Source: Neolentinus lepideus HHB14362 ss-1 (lineage: Eukaryota; Basidiomycota; Agaricomycetes; Gloeophyllales; Gloeophyllaceae). Taken from it: 64,000 nt of DNA. The position numbers and the translations under genes were made by a program. Of the stretch, positions 11,957 to 23,147 are shown piece after piece. Positions within the stretch are counted from its first letter, which is position 1. The number at the start of each line of letters is the position of its first letter. Below the pieces are notes generated by a model. It was not told where the DNA came from, did no database searches, and saw only the letters and a list, made by a program, of their open reading frames with translations. The stretch is taken from positions 47,193 to 111,192 of the forward strand of contig KV425642.1 in the NCBI GenBank assembly GCA_001632425.1, written 5' to 3'.

Positions 11957-12060
11957 CTTTTTTTTTTTAAATCCGGTTTATTGTCTCTAGGGCGTAGCCC
12001 TATGCTAGACATTACACGTCGCATGTCTATAGTACTTTTGTTCTTCATCCCAATAAAGTA
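11957..12060 (-). mobile_element. Possible retroposon-type 3' end with poly(A) (minus strand)
   Basis: Read on the minus strand, the sequence right of the gap ends with AATAAACCGGATTT followed by a run of ten A and then the gap; another AATAAA-type hexamer lies at about 12051-12056. A polyadenylation-like signal followed at once by an A run in the genome is what an inserted cDNA copy (LINE or SINE type, or a processed transcript) would look like. No coding part was recognised on the 5' side, so type and length are open. Confidence 0.3.
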
Positions 12061-13084
12061 AAGTCGCTGTAACATTCGCGAAGCCGCGGGGTGCGGAGTG
12101 CGATAACGGGCGGGAGACCAGCGGTTAGTGTGAAACAAAACGATGGTGGCGGCAAGGAACAGTTTGAGCTCAAGGGAAGGAGGGTGGATCTGGTCATCAC
12201 CCGGGTGCATCAAAAACCCCTGTGGGGAAAAGCTACCGGGCTCTCGTCACCAGTGCCTCACGGGCTCTCATCGCCCCCAAAGAAGATGAAACCCAGTTTT
12301 TCCAGTTCCTTCTCTTCGGGCATCCTACATATAGGTGGCCAGGATGTAGATTATTTGAGGTTGGTATTGTTATAGGTATAAAGTGGGGGTAGCATAGGGG
12401 GTCGTGGTGGGTTGACTAGCGCTGTGGCTTTTCCGATATCTACGACTGTGCATCATCATCTGTTCGTGGCGGCAAAAGGTCCTCACCGTGTGTAGTAGCA
12501 AAGCGTCTTGTCTGATGCACGTATGTGAGCAGTGATTTCACCTCTGTAGTCAGTAGTGGCCTGAGGGCTTGCGCACTCGCCAATGGCAACCCGCTAGGAA
12601 ATCGTTTCCTGAATTAGATTTGAACGTGCATGTTGTGGGACTAGCCCACAGGATGTGCTACATTCAAGATAACGACGGCAGAACTGAGCCACTTGTTAAC
12701 TTTCTCTGGGATCATTCCTTGCCAAGTAAGCGCAGTGATATGTTGCCCCAAGAGCCCTGAGGTCCGCAAGACTTTGTCCGCATCGACCCTGGCCAAGCAG
12801 AGCATTGTCTTCAGACGTCGGATGCAGTCCTCATCCGGGCCGAAGGCAATAATGAGCCACTCGTCTCTAGGTGCTCTAGCCTGTTCGAGGGAAGAAGATC
12901 GTCAAGCTTAGCAGTTGAGATGGCTATGTTGGCTGTTAGCATCGGATTCACTGAAGTACGCCATTGAGCCACTCGGCTTGTTATCCGTTGACGTTTCAGG
13001 GCGAAGAAAATCGGGCGAAGCGAGTTGTTTGTCCACCAGCAGCCAGCGGGGAGAACAATCGATATATTCCTCCTACAGCACCTC
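12061..13084. other. Gene-poor stretch
   Basis: Short open frames only (for example 12091-12375 and 12811-13086), with no recognisable domains. The string GGCCTGAGGGCTT at about 12558 also occurs just left of the gap (about 11839), hinting at shared repeat material, but the match is too short to define an element. Confidence 0.35.
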
Positions 13085-14640
13085 ATAGGTCTGGAGACAG
13101 AAACCAGGACACAACGGATAGGGAGGTACCAGCAATGACGGCGTACCTACTGCGCAGGCGTACGGATGTGATTGAACCTACCGCCATGAGACGCTGTATG
13201 TCCAATGAACACAGACCCGTCTTACGTGCCGCAGCGTGTAAGACCTCGACGATGTTCAAGTCTATCGGCAGCGTAGATACGGCGCAGGGTGAGCGGACGT
13301 CCAGCCTCGTCTAACGCGTGCAGGGCTTTGACTGCTGTGAGAACCTTAGCCAGTAAGGGCGCAAGGCAAGCCGCCCATCCACCGAGCGCAGCGGCACCTA
13401 CCCAACCAGAGCAGTCGAAGCGGAACTCGCACCCTGCGTGCATGCTAAACGGCGGGAGGAGATCTGCTCGAGGGCGCGGATGTAGGTCTCGGGGTCGACC
13501 TTCTACACCCAGGACCAGATCATCCGCCTAACAAAAATCACAGCACGACGCGACCCGGCAGGAAAGAGGTGAACCACGTAGTTGGCCTGTCTAGGACCGG
13601 AAAATAAACTGGAACGGCCTAGTGAAGTTGTTTGACAGCCATTGTGTGCAGGAACGTCCCGCCGAGCTGTGATCGTGGCAGAACAGACCCTCGAGGTGAA
13701 CTCTGTAGCGACGATGTCCAGACACCAATCAACATTGCGGGCAAGTTCGCGGCCAAGCCACCTCGTCACGACAAAGAGTGGTCTCGCTCTCCGTGGATAG
13801 CTGATCATTGGGTCAAAGCCATAAATGTACCGCTATCTGACGTCGTAGCAGGGACCAGGACCAGTCCGAGGGGTGCGCGTCAGTGTCTAGACTTTCGCAG
13901 CCTGATGAGTGTGTACAAGATGTTGCGAAACCAGCGGGACGATTGCCTGTAGAGATGGGGTAATCGAGGCCTGGGTGATGGATCCACAGAACACAACGAT
14001 TAGGGAGGTACCAGCAATGACGGCGTACCTACTGCGATGGAAAGCGCCCGCGAACGAATGAACCAACCGCAACGAGACGTTGTATGTTCGGTGAACACAT
14101 TTTCGCCTGACGTGCGGCAGCGTGTAGGATCTGGACGATGTTCAAGTCTATTGGCAGTGAAGGTACGGCACAAAGCAAAGGGACGTCATGCACATCCAGG
14201 ACCGGTTCATCCGCTTGACAAAAATAACAGCCGGCATGAAAGAATTTCGTGTAAGGGAGCCACACAGTTAGCCTGTCTAGGACCGTAAAAGAAATTGCAA
14301 CGGCCTAGTGAAGTTGTTTAACAGCGCAGGAACGTCCCACCAAGCTGTCCTGTACGATCAGACCGTCCAGACATCAATAAACATGGCGGGTTCGCGGCTA
14401 AGCCATCTCGTCATGGCAGAGAGCTTGGCTTGAAGTTCACGCCAGTGGCATGCTGATCATTCGGTCAAATGACGGTCGTTGACCCAATGCACCGATCGTC
14501 GTTAACGTTCAGCAGAGTACGTAGCCAGGGACCAGGATAGATAGTATGACCAAGGGTGGGTGTCTAGACTTTCGTAGCCTGGTTAGCCTCGCGATGTTAC
14601 GAAACCTGGTGCTCAGCGGACGTTGGCCAGAAGCACGGGG
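13085..14640. repeat. Two diverged tandem copies of a ~0.65-0.88 kb unit
   Basis: Several blocks recur in the same order: AGGGAGGTACCAGCAATGAC at 13120 and 14002; the GATGTTCAAGTCTAT block near 13252 and 14138; GCCTGTCTAGGACCG near 13587 and 14271; CGGCCTAGTGAAGTTGTTT near 13615 and 14301; CAGGAACGTCCC; and TGTCTAGACTTTCG at 13884 and 14561. The spacing falls from 882 to 677 bp, so the second copy lacks about 200 bp present in the first (roughly 13300-13500). The junction motif AATCGAGGCC followed by GGATCCACAGAA appears near 13962 and again near 14641, suggesting a third, truncated unit start. Copies are clearly diverged and non-coding. Confidence 0.75.
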
Positions 14641-15924
14641 AAATCGAGGCCAGGATGTGGATCCACAGAAACGGGGTGCAGGTTGTGGGCTCCGAGTGGG
14701 TACACTGACGTCATGGCCATCACTACGGTGGAGTGACAGAACTGCGCAGACGTTCGGTCCGCTGCGGTCGGTCATGTCAAGCCGAGGACGTCCTGGACTC
14801 AGAGAAGCAGCCAGATAAACTCCGATCTTGCTTTAGTGACCGACGTCATGCAGGTTCCTGCCATCCGTATGTTATATAATCCCAGACGCCTGACCACTTC
14901 CAAGTCGCCTCCCATGGCTGTACACATCGCACCCGACCAGCAGAAGCTGCTTTACTCCCAGGAGTTGGCAGCCTATACTCTCCGCCAGTGGCAGCAAGTC
15001 CGCTCAAGTCTTGACAAACAATCAGAGGTCGCCCCGAGCAGAACGTCAGTGGACTTGAACGACCCAAATAAAGGGGCGACATCCTCGAGCGGTCAGAGTT
15101 TCCGTCTCCGTCTCCGAACATTGGATCACGAACATTTCTGTGCTTAGGGACACAGGCTATGGACTTTGCGCACAGATCGCAAAAGCGTGTTCCGGATGGT
15201 GAAAAGTATAGGCAGTCAATGAACGCCATCGCCCACCATTAACTTCTTCCCTGGTCAGTTTATCTCATCATTTCCACTTCTACTGGTCACTCACACGCTA
15301 TACTAGACTTCGCCACCATCCCCTCCGCCGTTTCCCTATACTACACGCCGTACATCCCGAGCTTCCCGACTCACTCGCATCCTCCTGTTCTCGTCCCTCT
15401 CCGCTTGTATTATGGCATCACTCGCACCATGCAATCAGCCGGACCTCGCACTCGCACATCCCCTTATTGCACTCGATGTTGTACTATATACTATTTATTA
15501 GTCATTGGAACTCTTTTCCCTCTCTGTACGCCGTGACCGTTTTGAGGGCCTTGTCGTCGTACGGGGGCCGTCGAATAAGGGCGCTACACTTGATCTTGAT
15601 AAATCTCAGGGACAAGCCACACTCATTTAGAATCGGTCAAGAATGACGGAATGACCGTCTCGACGTCACAGTGGCTCATCGTACCCGACTCGTAATTTAT
15701 TGGTTATATCGTCATGAAGGTCCGTCATACCTGCCCGAACAGTCTGTGTTCGTGTTCGTGCTGTTTGACATTCCCGTGTCAGAATAATCCCAAGTGGGAT
15801 GACGCGCCGCACAGAGGTGGGTGGAGTAATCTAACTTTCGGCGAAACGGAGAAACGACTCTTCTAGACGGCCGTACGCACGATAAGTGCGATACCCATGG
15901 GGTGCGTGCAGTATATTCTGACAG
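14641..15924. other. Gene-poor stretch between repeat families
   Basis: Contains a pyrimidine-rich tract around 15240-15540 and only short unsupported frames on either strand. No domain, RNA gene or element end recognised. Confidence 0.35.
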
Positions 15925-16985
15925 AAGGGTGACTCGATGCAGCTCGCTGACGTACATGTCGTGGGGTGCACCGCTGGAGCCGGCCGATTCTGCTCGCTCG
16001 CAGAAAGGTCGTGCCACAAGTAGATAGCCATCCCATGGGGTATCGAAATTTTGCCGTTGGAGGGGGGGGGCCAACTTGTTTCCCGGCAAATAATCCTGGA
16101 GGCGGGGCGGGTGACATTGGAGCAGCGTTGTATTGAAAGTGGGAACGAAGAGCACAGCCTGCGGGCGTGGAGACTCGAGATCTCGGAGCAGGCAACGGAA
16201 ATTTTGTCCTGGGAGCCTTCACCTGTCAGAGATGACGCGTCATATCAGGTGTGTTGGACAGGAATACCAGGAAGGAAACGTTTCCGCACGGCGACCATGA
16301 TAAGCATGGTCAGGTCCTGTATTTGACCGTGCGTCGTCGAACCTGGAGCACCTTGAGGCTTGGGTTGGCAGCGGACGTAATCTTAAACTTCGCATGCCTC
16401 GGGGTGGCTGGGTCTACATGAGATCCAGTAAGAACAAGTGAGCTAACGCCCCTATTCGACAGCCCGTGGTCACTTACGATCGTGCCCTCGAAATGGATTG
16501 CCCTCCACAAAGAGTGACTCGATGCGGGGTTGGGTGCTTCGGTGACGTGGTGCCTTGACGCTGGAGCCGGTTGATTCTACAAAAGCCTACGTAGGAGTCG
16601 TGTAGATATCCATGCGAAGGGGTATCGAAATTTTGCCGTTGGGGGTAGGGGGAGGCTGTTTCCCGCTAAATAACTCTAATGGCGGGCGGTTGCTCTTGGA
16701 GCAGCGTCGTATTGAAAGTTGGATCAGTGCAGGCGTAGAGACTCGAGATCTCGGAGCGGTCGACGATCCGTGGCCTGGAAGATTTCGCCCGTCAGAGATG
16801 ACGCGTAATATCAGGTGCGCTGGACATGAATACCAGGGAGGAGTTTCCAAGCGGCAGCTGTGATAAGTATGGTCAGGTTCTGTATTTGACCGCGAGTCGT
16901 CGCGCCTGGAGCACCTTGAGGCTTGGGTTGGCAGCGGACGTATTCTGGAACTTCGCATGCCCCGGGGTGACCCGATCAAAGACTC
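15925..16985. repeat. Second tandem-repeat family, two copies of a ~0.57-kb unit
   Basis: Copy 1 is about 15925-16420 and copy 2 about 16508-16985. Shared blocks in the same order: GTGACTCGATGC, GCTGGAGCCGG, GTATCGAAATTTTGCCGTTG (about 16040 and 16622), GGAGCAGCG, GACTCGAGATCTCGGAGC, GTCAGAGATGACGCGT, and GAGCACCTTGAGGCTTGGGT (about 16345 and 16909). The offset changes from 582 to about 563 bp through small indels. Frames are broken by stops in both copies. Different in sequence from the 13-14.6 kb family. Confidence 0.75.
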
Positions 16986-17624
16986 GAGCTTGTCAGCGCA
17001 ATAGTTGATTAGAGGCGGCCTTCACCTCCTCGAGCTCCGTGATGATTACACGGGGGTTCATACAGCAGTGATATTGACGAATGGTTTCGTCAGGCGGTAG
17101 TTTGGCATGGTACTTTCGCTGAAATGTGATCTTGGTGATTAACCAGATATGGGTCAGAAATGTCTCCTCGCATATCTGTCGTAGTACGCAATTATCTGGG
17201 TATCAACATGGCTGGACCCACTATATCAACGAGACTAGACGGATCGAAGTGTCTCCTCAGTACTCGTCGTTTGACCGTAGCAAATTTGATTTAAGTTGGA
17301 GGGCGATTTACATTCAGGGGAGACGCAGCTCTCTCATGGCAAGTACATCTGCAGGCTGAGAATACAAAGCTGGGAGCATCTACGAGTTTGCCTTTTGTCC
17401 TTTAGTTATACCGCTAATGCGCAGTTTGTGAGTGGAACGAATACGGTTGCCATATTAGGCATTCATTGGGGAAGTCTCTAATTAGATCTGAGATCCACTT
17501 AAAGTCGCGGGGGCTTTGGTCCCCAAGTCAAATCGCCACCTTGTCTCCGGGGCAGTTGTCCTCGACGACTACAAGAGTATAGGAGAGTTCTTGGATATTA
17601 TCTTGCAACTTCGGCTCTTCGAGG
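16986..17624. other. Region upstream of BIO2
   Basis: Presumed BIO2 promoter and leader preceded by repeat-flanking sequence. No gene recognised. Confidence 0.4.
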
Positions 17625-19200
17625 ATGTTTTTTGCTCGTCTCTCGATCCGAGCACCGCGTCTGGCACGCTCGCTGGCCACCGTGAATCATGTATCTCACC
17701 TGGAGTCGATGGCCGCAAAACCCACCACGCGCCATGACTGGAGCAGACAAGAGATCCAGGACATCTACGACAGTCCGCTCCTGGACTTGGTCTTCCGAGC
17801 CGCGTCGGTGCACAGGCAGCACCACGATCCAAGTAAAATACAGCTCTGCACCCTCATGAACATTAAGAGTAGGTTCTGATATCGGCCTATTTATCTCCGC
17901 CACACACACGTTGGCTGACGTCTCTGCTGAACAAAGCGGGAGGGTGCTCCGAAGACTGTGCGCATCTATCTGTCTTTCAGCTCTAACAAGTCTGACCCGT
18001 CTTAGGCTCGTACTGCTCGCAATCCTCGCGGTATTCGACGCCCACGACGGCGTCGCCCTTGGTATCTGTGGAACCGGTCATCGAGGCGGCACGCAAAGCC
18101 AAGGAGAACGGGAGCACCCGCTTTTGCATGGGCGCTGCGTGGCGCGATCTCGCGGGACGCAAACGCGGGTTTGAGCGGATCCTTCAGATGGTGCGCGAGG
18201 TCAGGGGGATGGGGATGGAGGTGTGCACGACCTTGGGGATGTTGACGCCTGAACAGGCGAGGCAGCTGAAGGAGGCGTGAGTCTATCGCTGCTGGCGCTT
18301 TTTTGATGGCCGCTGAACCTGATGTCCTTGCGTCCCAGGGGTCTCACTGCGTACAACCATAACCTCGACACGTCGAGAGAGTTCTATCCACAAGTATGAC
18401 TAGGTGTCATTTTTCATCGGTATGACTGTAAAGGATGATATTCTAGGTTATTACGACGCGGAGCTACGATGAGAGGTTAGACACTATCGCAGCTGTCCGA
18501 GACGCTGGCATCAGCGTTTGTTCCGGTGGCATACTGGGCCTCGGTGAATCTGATCAAGACCGAGTGGGCCTTATTTGGGAGGTATCCAAGTATGTTTGCC
18601 GCCCCGATTCATAGTCGCGTCTATCATTCGCATTAATATCCGCGTTCGGAAACGGTTTAGCATGCCCGAGCATCCGGAGAGTTTCCCTGTGAATGCGCTT
18701 GTGCCGATCAAAGGCACACCTTTAGAGAGTAACGAGGTGCTTGCGGTCATATTTGCTTTGATCATGTCCTGAACCCTTTTTTGTAGCCCGTTCAATATCA
18801 TACCCTTCTCCGGACGATCTCCACCGCTCGGATAGTGCTTCCTGGGACGATCATACGGCTCGCAGCTGGGAGACAGACTCTGGCTGAATCTGAGCAGGCC
18901 ATGTGTTTCATGGCGGGGGCAAATGCGGTTTTCACAGGGGAGCAGATGCTGACAACGCCGTGTATGTCTCGCGCGTTTCTTATTCGACTTGTGCTGCCCT
19001 GGCCACTTACCGTTGACTGTGTACCTTTTTCAGGTTCGCCGTGGGACGAGGATAAAGCTATGATGGGGCGATGGGGGCTGGATGGGATGCGGAGCTTTGA
19101 GCAGAATGGAGTTCGGGTGAAGGAAGGTGCGAGACTCGGAGGCGCTCCTGACCAACTAGTCTCGAGCAACATCGGAGAACCGTCTCAGACTCCAGCGTGA
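17625..19200 (+). CDS. BIO2: Biotin synthase (radical SAM), mitochondrial
   Basis: Inserts sulfur into dethiobiotin, the last step of biotin synthesis, using a radical-SAM 4Fe-4S cluster and a second Fe-S cluster. Exons 17625-17868, 17937-17957, 18006-18276, 18339-18393, 18447-18589, 18661-18736, 18787-18961 and 19034-19200 encode 383 aa. The start [20 protein letters not shown] is a basic mitochondrial presequence. The cluster motif CSEDCSYC (CX3CX2C) is assembled across a 21-nt exon (17937-17957) and exon 3. Also visible: [71 protein letters not shown] and FTGEQMLTT. All motifs are intact. The end is a short family-variable tail. Presence implies this fungus can complete biotin synthesis if BIO3/BIO4 exist elsewhere. 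Confidence 0.95.
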
Positions 19201-20318
19201 GCGAATTATTTGTGGTTGGTTTTGGCCTGAAGACCGCCTCATCGATCCTCGAGGACTGACACTCTTTTTAGATGACGGAAGGAACTCCTGTGGTCGATCA
19301 TGTTGTATCCAATACATATATAGAAGGCTGTATCTGGTAGGCGAAGAACGCAAATGTATTTCTTGGTTACGATCAATCAGCTGTGTCTTTGTGGCGTGTA
19401 CTCTGATTGTTTGACTAGGTTGAACTCTACCTCTTCGCGGACGACTTGATGAGTGCGTTCCACACGCACATGGAGGAAGATGCATCTCGGGTAGTCATGG
19501 AGAGGTTATGTGATGGGAGGGCGACTATGCAGCGTGTGTCCTCGACCGCTCATCATGAACGATCTGGTTATGATGATGTTGCCATAATGCCCTCGGAGCT
19601 GGCTACAATATCTCCCTCGAAATATCGTGCATCATGCGTGATTCATGGCTCGGCCAACAGAACTTGTGCCGACTGACGATTTCGGAGACGCTAGTCGAAC
19701 TATCGAACCTGTCCTACTTGTAAGCAATTCCCTAACCATATCTGCTCGGCGCCTGTTTATACCTCACCGGCTACTTTACACTCGATTCGGAGACCTTTAA
19801 TTGGCATCGGTCAGCGCAGGGAATCTGTGGATCTGGTAATACTCCGAGTCGGGGCTGCACCGCTTCCCCTCCCAAGTGCTGGATCTGATCTCTGAACTCC
19901 CTAACACAGGTGGCGCTTGGATCGCTGTGCAATCTATCTGCCCTGTGGCCACATGGAGACGCATCTTCGCCAGGGCTCGCATCGGGTTTAGCTGCGCAGA
20001 CCGAGATTTGACAACGGGATTGCTCGGTCAATATTTTAGAACATGTCGGCCACAATTGCTCTCAGGTTCAGAAATTGCATTTCTTCGGATTTGCGTATAT
20101 TGGCAACAAGTTCGATCCTCGTTCTTTGTATTTGCCAGTCCATCTGAGAAGCTGCTCCTGATGCCACACCCGTCGCCCTGGTGGGGAGGAACCAATGCTG
20201 CCACGTCGCTCTGACATGACTGTGTCATTGCGGATAAATTGAATGCCATCCTTCTGCATTTAAGTATCTGCACATCGTCTTAAACATACATTCCCCCGCC
20301 CCCAAGATCTCGAGGAGC
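19201..20318. other. Intergenic region with one small unassigned ORF
   Basis: No recognised gene. A 51-codon frame at 19645-19800 (plus) and a stop-free stretch near 19876-20214 read through intron-like signals (GTAAGC with CCTAACC downstream at about 19720; CCCTAACACAG at about 19899-19909), so a small spliced gene is possible, but no family similarity was seen and no model could be settled. Confidence 0.3.
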
Positions 20319-21400
20319 ATGTACCGCTCGAGTGGAGATCAGTACCCAATGTGCAGCGCTGGACCTGGCGACAGCACCCCCGGCCAGTATACCTACCGTG
20401 GTCTGCTAGTGCAGGAGAACGAGTACGAGCACTCACCCTCGGAATATGTACCTCCCCCAGCCCCATTAATGTACAATATCGCCGCACCGAGTTACAGGCC
20501 CCCAAGGGCACATCCTCCGGCCAGGTAAGCTTTAGCCGCCAGGTTCATGTTTCTGTTTCTGATATGACATAGCATCGAAAGATACCTCGCAGTCTTCGTC
20601 CAGAACGTGTTCGTTGGCACACGGATACCGATGGTTGCGTGAGTGCTCCTGTCCTCATCAGGGTAGCCAAATTGCCTACTAAAGACATTCTTAGTCGAGT
20701 GTCTGTTACTGACTACCGCGGCAACATCGTGCTGGATACTTACGTGCGACCTATGTAGGCTCAGAATCTTTGTCGCCGTGACGTGAAAGTTGAACTTCAT
20801 ATACAGACAGCCAGTGACGGACTACAGGACAAGCGAGACAGGCCTATTCCCTGCCCATCTCGCCAATGGTGCGTCTAATTAGCCACAAAAGCTATTTGAT
20901 ACTTACCTTCCCTGTTGTAGGTCGGTCGTTTTATGAAATTCAACGAGAGATCGCCACGATAATTCGAGAGAAAATTCTGATCGGCTACTGCCTATGGGAC
21001 TTCCTATCAGTAAGCCTTCATCGAGGCCTCAGAGTAGCACGAGAGTGATTTACCTCGGGCTATAGGTGATTGGCACGTCCCACCCAGCGATAGACACTAG
21101 GGACGTCGCCCTATTCCTACCCTTCCGCCAAACCCTTAGATCAAAGAAAATGATATCTTTGCCTACCCTCGTGGATCGGTTGATGGCAAGGAACATCGGG
21201 GCAGGATATGAGGATCCGGTAAATGTTTCTCTGATTATGTCCGGACGTATGTCTTACCGTGCGCCCTTCCGCAGCTGGAGAATGCCAGAGCCACACTCGA
21301 TTTGTTCCGTTCTTGTGAAGAACTGTGGGAGGATATGATTAACAACGGCAACTGGCCATGCTCCTTACCTCCGTCCATCTATGCAAGGCACTTCACTTGA
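20319..21400 (+). CDS. REXO4-like exonuclease-fold protein with degenerate active site
   Basis: Exons 20319-20524, 20573-20638, 20695-20754, 20807-20868, 20921-21009, 21066-21218 and 21275-21400 give 253 aa. After a Pro/Tyr-rich N-terminus (~1-70) the order of conserved blocks follows the REX4/ISG20 DEDDh exonuclease family: ARVSVTDYRGNIVLDTYVRP, PVTDYRTSETG, FYEIQREIATIIREKILIG, HPAIDTRDVALFLPFR, and ENARATLDLFRSCEELWE. However, the place of the family's YxALDCEMVG reads YLAVFVQNVFVG, so the DxE pair is F and Q. The second motif is GYCLWDFLSVI with F at the usual D, and the last is GYEDPLENARAT with E and N where H and D are expected. Probably a non-catalytic paralogue. It could still bind RNA; this is inference. 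Confidence 0.8.
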
Positions 21401-21770
21401 ACTAAAGCGGGAGGAGCGACCGTTCGCCCGCATCTTACTTTCTCTGTGAACTACGTTTAATTCTGCTATCATTATTCGGGCTGCTATCTGTTAGCCCTCT
21501 GATCTTTCTAGATGTAGATATTGCATACATTATGGTTCCTCGCGATGTAGTAGTTTATTACTGGTTGTTCTACGGCTCTCGCCTTCGCTGTCTCCTATAT
21601 AGCGAGTGCTTGTGGCAACTTCGCATTCAGAGACACAGCCACAAGCTGACACGCACGTGGCACAAGGTTAGACGCCGGAAATCAATTTACATAGTGTGGC
21701 CCCGGCCCACGCCCCGGTGAAGACACAAGACCGCCCCATCTCCCTTCGCTTTCGTCGAGACTACCTTACA
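21401..21770 (+). other. Intergenic region
   Basis: Between two genes on the same strand; presumed promoter of the 21771 gene. Nothing else recognised. Confidence 0.45.
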
Positions 21771-22905
21771 ATGCCATCCGAGCCCTCAGGCACGTCTCAA
21801 GCCTCTGGAAGTCAGCAACCATCAGGAGAGACCGCAGGAATGAAGAGATCGGCTTCGACTATCGCAACTGACATAGACGCAAAGTGAGCGAGAGACGATC
21901 TTCGAAGCCGCTAACCATCCTCACTGACTTTTCGCAATTTGGCTCCTAGCTATGTGAGCGTGCCTTCGAATGATCATAACTCTTGGTATTTCCCATGTCA
22001 CGGGTATGACTCGGACGAAGAGGAGCGAGTAAGCAGTGTCCAGGGCAATTGGGGATTGAAGCACACAAAGAACTCGCGATGGATGCGGAGAGGGAAAATG
22101 GTCGCGTGGGGACCCGGAATGGATGATTGGGAGGTATGTGTTGTGACAATCCAGGATGCCACCTCTTTGTCTAAGAGCTCTCGAATCTTTCCAGGCGGAA
22201 GAGCGTGCGCGAAAACGCGTCAAATATATGCTGTCTAGAACCCAACTGGATCGGTCGCCTTCGCCTCCATCACTACCTCACCTACGCTCCCCTTCACCAC
22301 CACTCCGCGCACCCTACCCTGCGCCGGAGAAGCAGCATCTCAGTTACGCGTCCTTCGTCATGGACAAGGGCGTGACCCACTCGTTCCGTTCCTCTCTCTT
22401 GGAAGATCTGGAACAAGCAACGAATAATCTAATACAAGGCGAAGGGGACATGCGCAGAGCCCTCGGCCGGCTTTGGCAAGTCATGAGCGAGGACCCAGAC
22501 AAACGGCAAAACCGGGTGCCCCTTGTGCCCAAGCCTGAGCCACAGGATGAACCCGGGGATGAAGATCAAGATACCATGGAACGGAGATTCTCCAGAGCGC
22601 CCGACCTTACTCCGGCATCGCACAAGATCTTCTTCGTGTCTTACACTAACGGAGCGCTACCTGTGTCGGATCCGTCTTATTTCGCGCCCCCGGAAATGCA
22701 ATTGGAGAATCTAGAAAAGTCACTGGCGTCGTTGCGGGAGCTACTCGATGATGGCAGAGAGTACATCGAGCGGTTGGAGGAGATTAGGGAAGGTCTGGGC
22801 GAGGTGAAGAATCAGCGGAATGCAGTGTGGGACATGGTGCGAGAACGGGCGATCAAGGAGCTCCAGGATACTGCTACGAGTATGGCCGCCAGCCAGTCGC
22901 GATGA
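21771..22905 (+). CDS. Uncharacterised coiled-coil protein, probably nuclear
   Basis: Exons 21771-21883, 21950-22133 and 22195-22905 encode 335 aa. I do not recognise the family. What can be seen: a Ser/Gly-rich start with MKRSAST; a tryptophan-containing block SWYFPCHGYDSDEEERVSS; a basic stretch RWMRRGKMVAWGPGMDDWE joined to AEERARKRVKYML; a proline-rich spacer with repeated SPSPP/SPSPPL; and a C-terminal amphipathic helix (LENLEKSLASLRELLDDGRE, then IERLEEIREGLGEVKNQRN) that looks like a coiled coil. Basic and coiled-coil content suggest a chromatin- or nucleic-acid-associated subunit, but this is inference. Frame is intact and splice sites canonical. Confidence 0.75.
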
Positions 22906-23147
22906 AAGCCTGTATTATACTACAATATTGTATCGAATGTCTTTATTAAGGTCTTAACTGTAATGTCGTGTGCGCTTCATGCCTTAAGGACGCCGGAGTT
23001 CTCCGTCAGAAACGACATAAAGAAGCCAATTGATAAAGGAATCAGATGTGCATTACGTATGCTTCCGTATGGGGTAGCATATACCTACCGCCAGATCATT
23101 ATTTTTTCTATTTCTACTCTTCTCAGACATACACGAAACAACTACAC

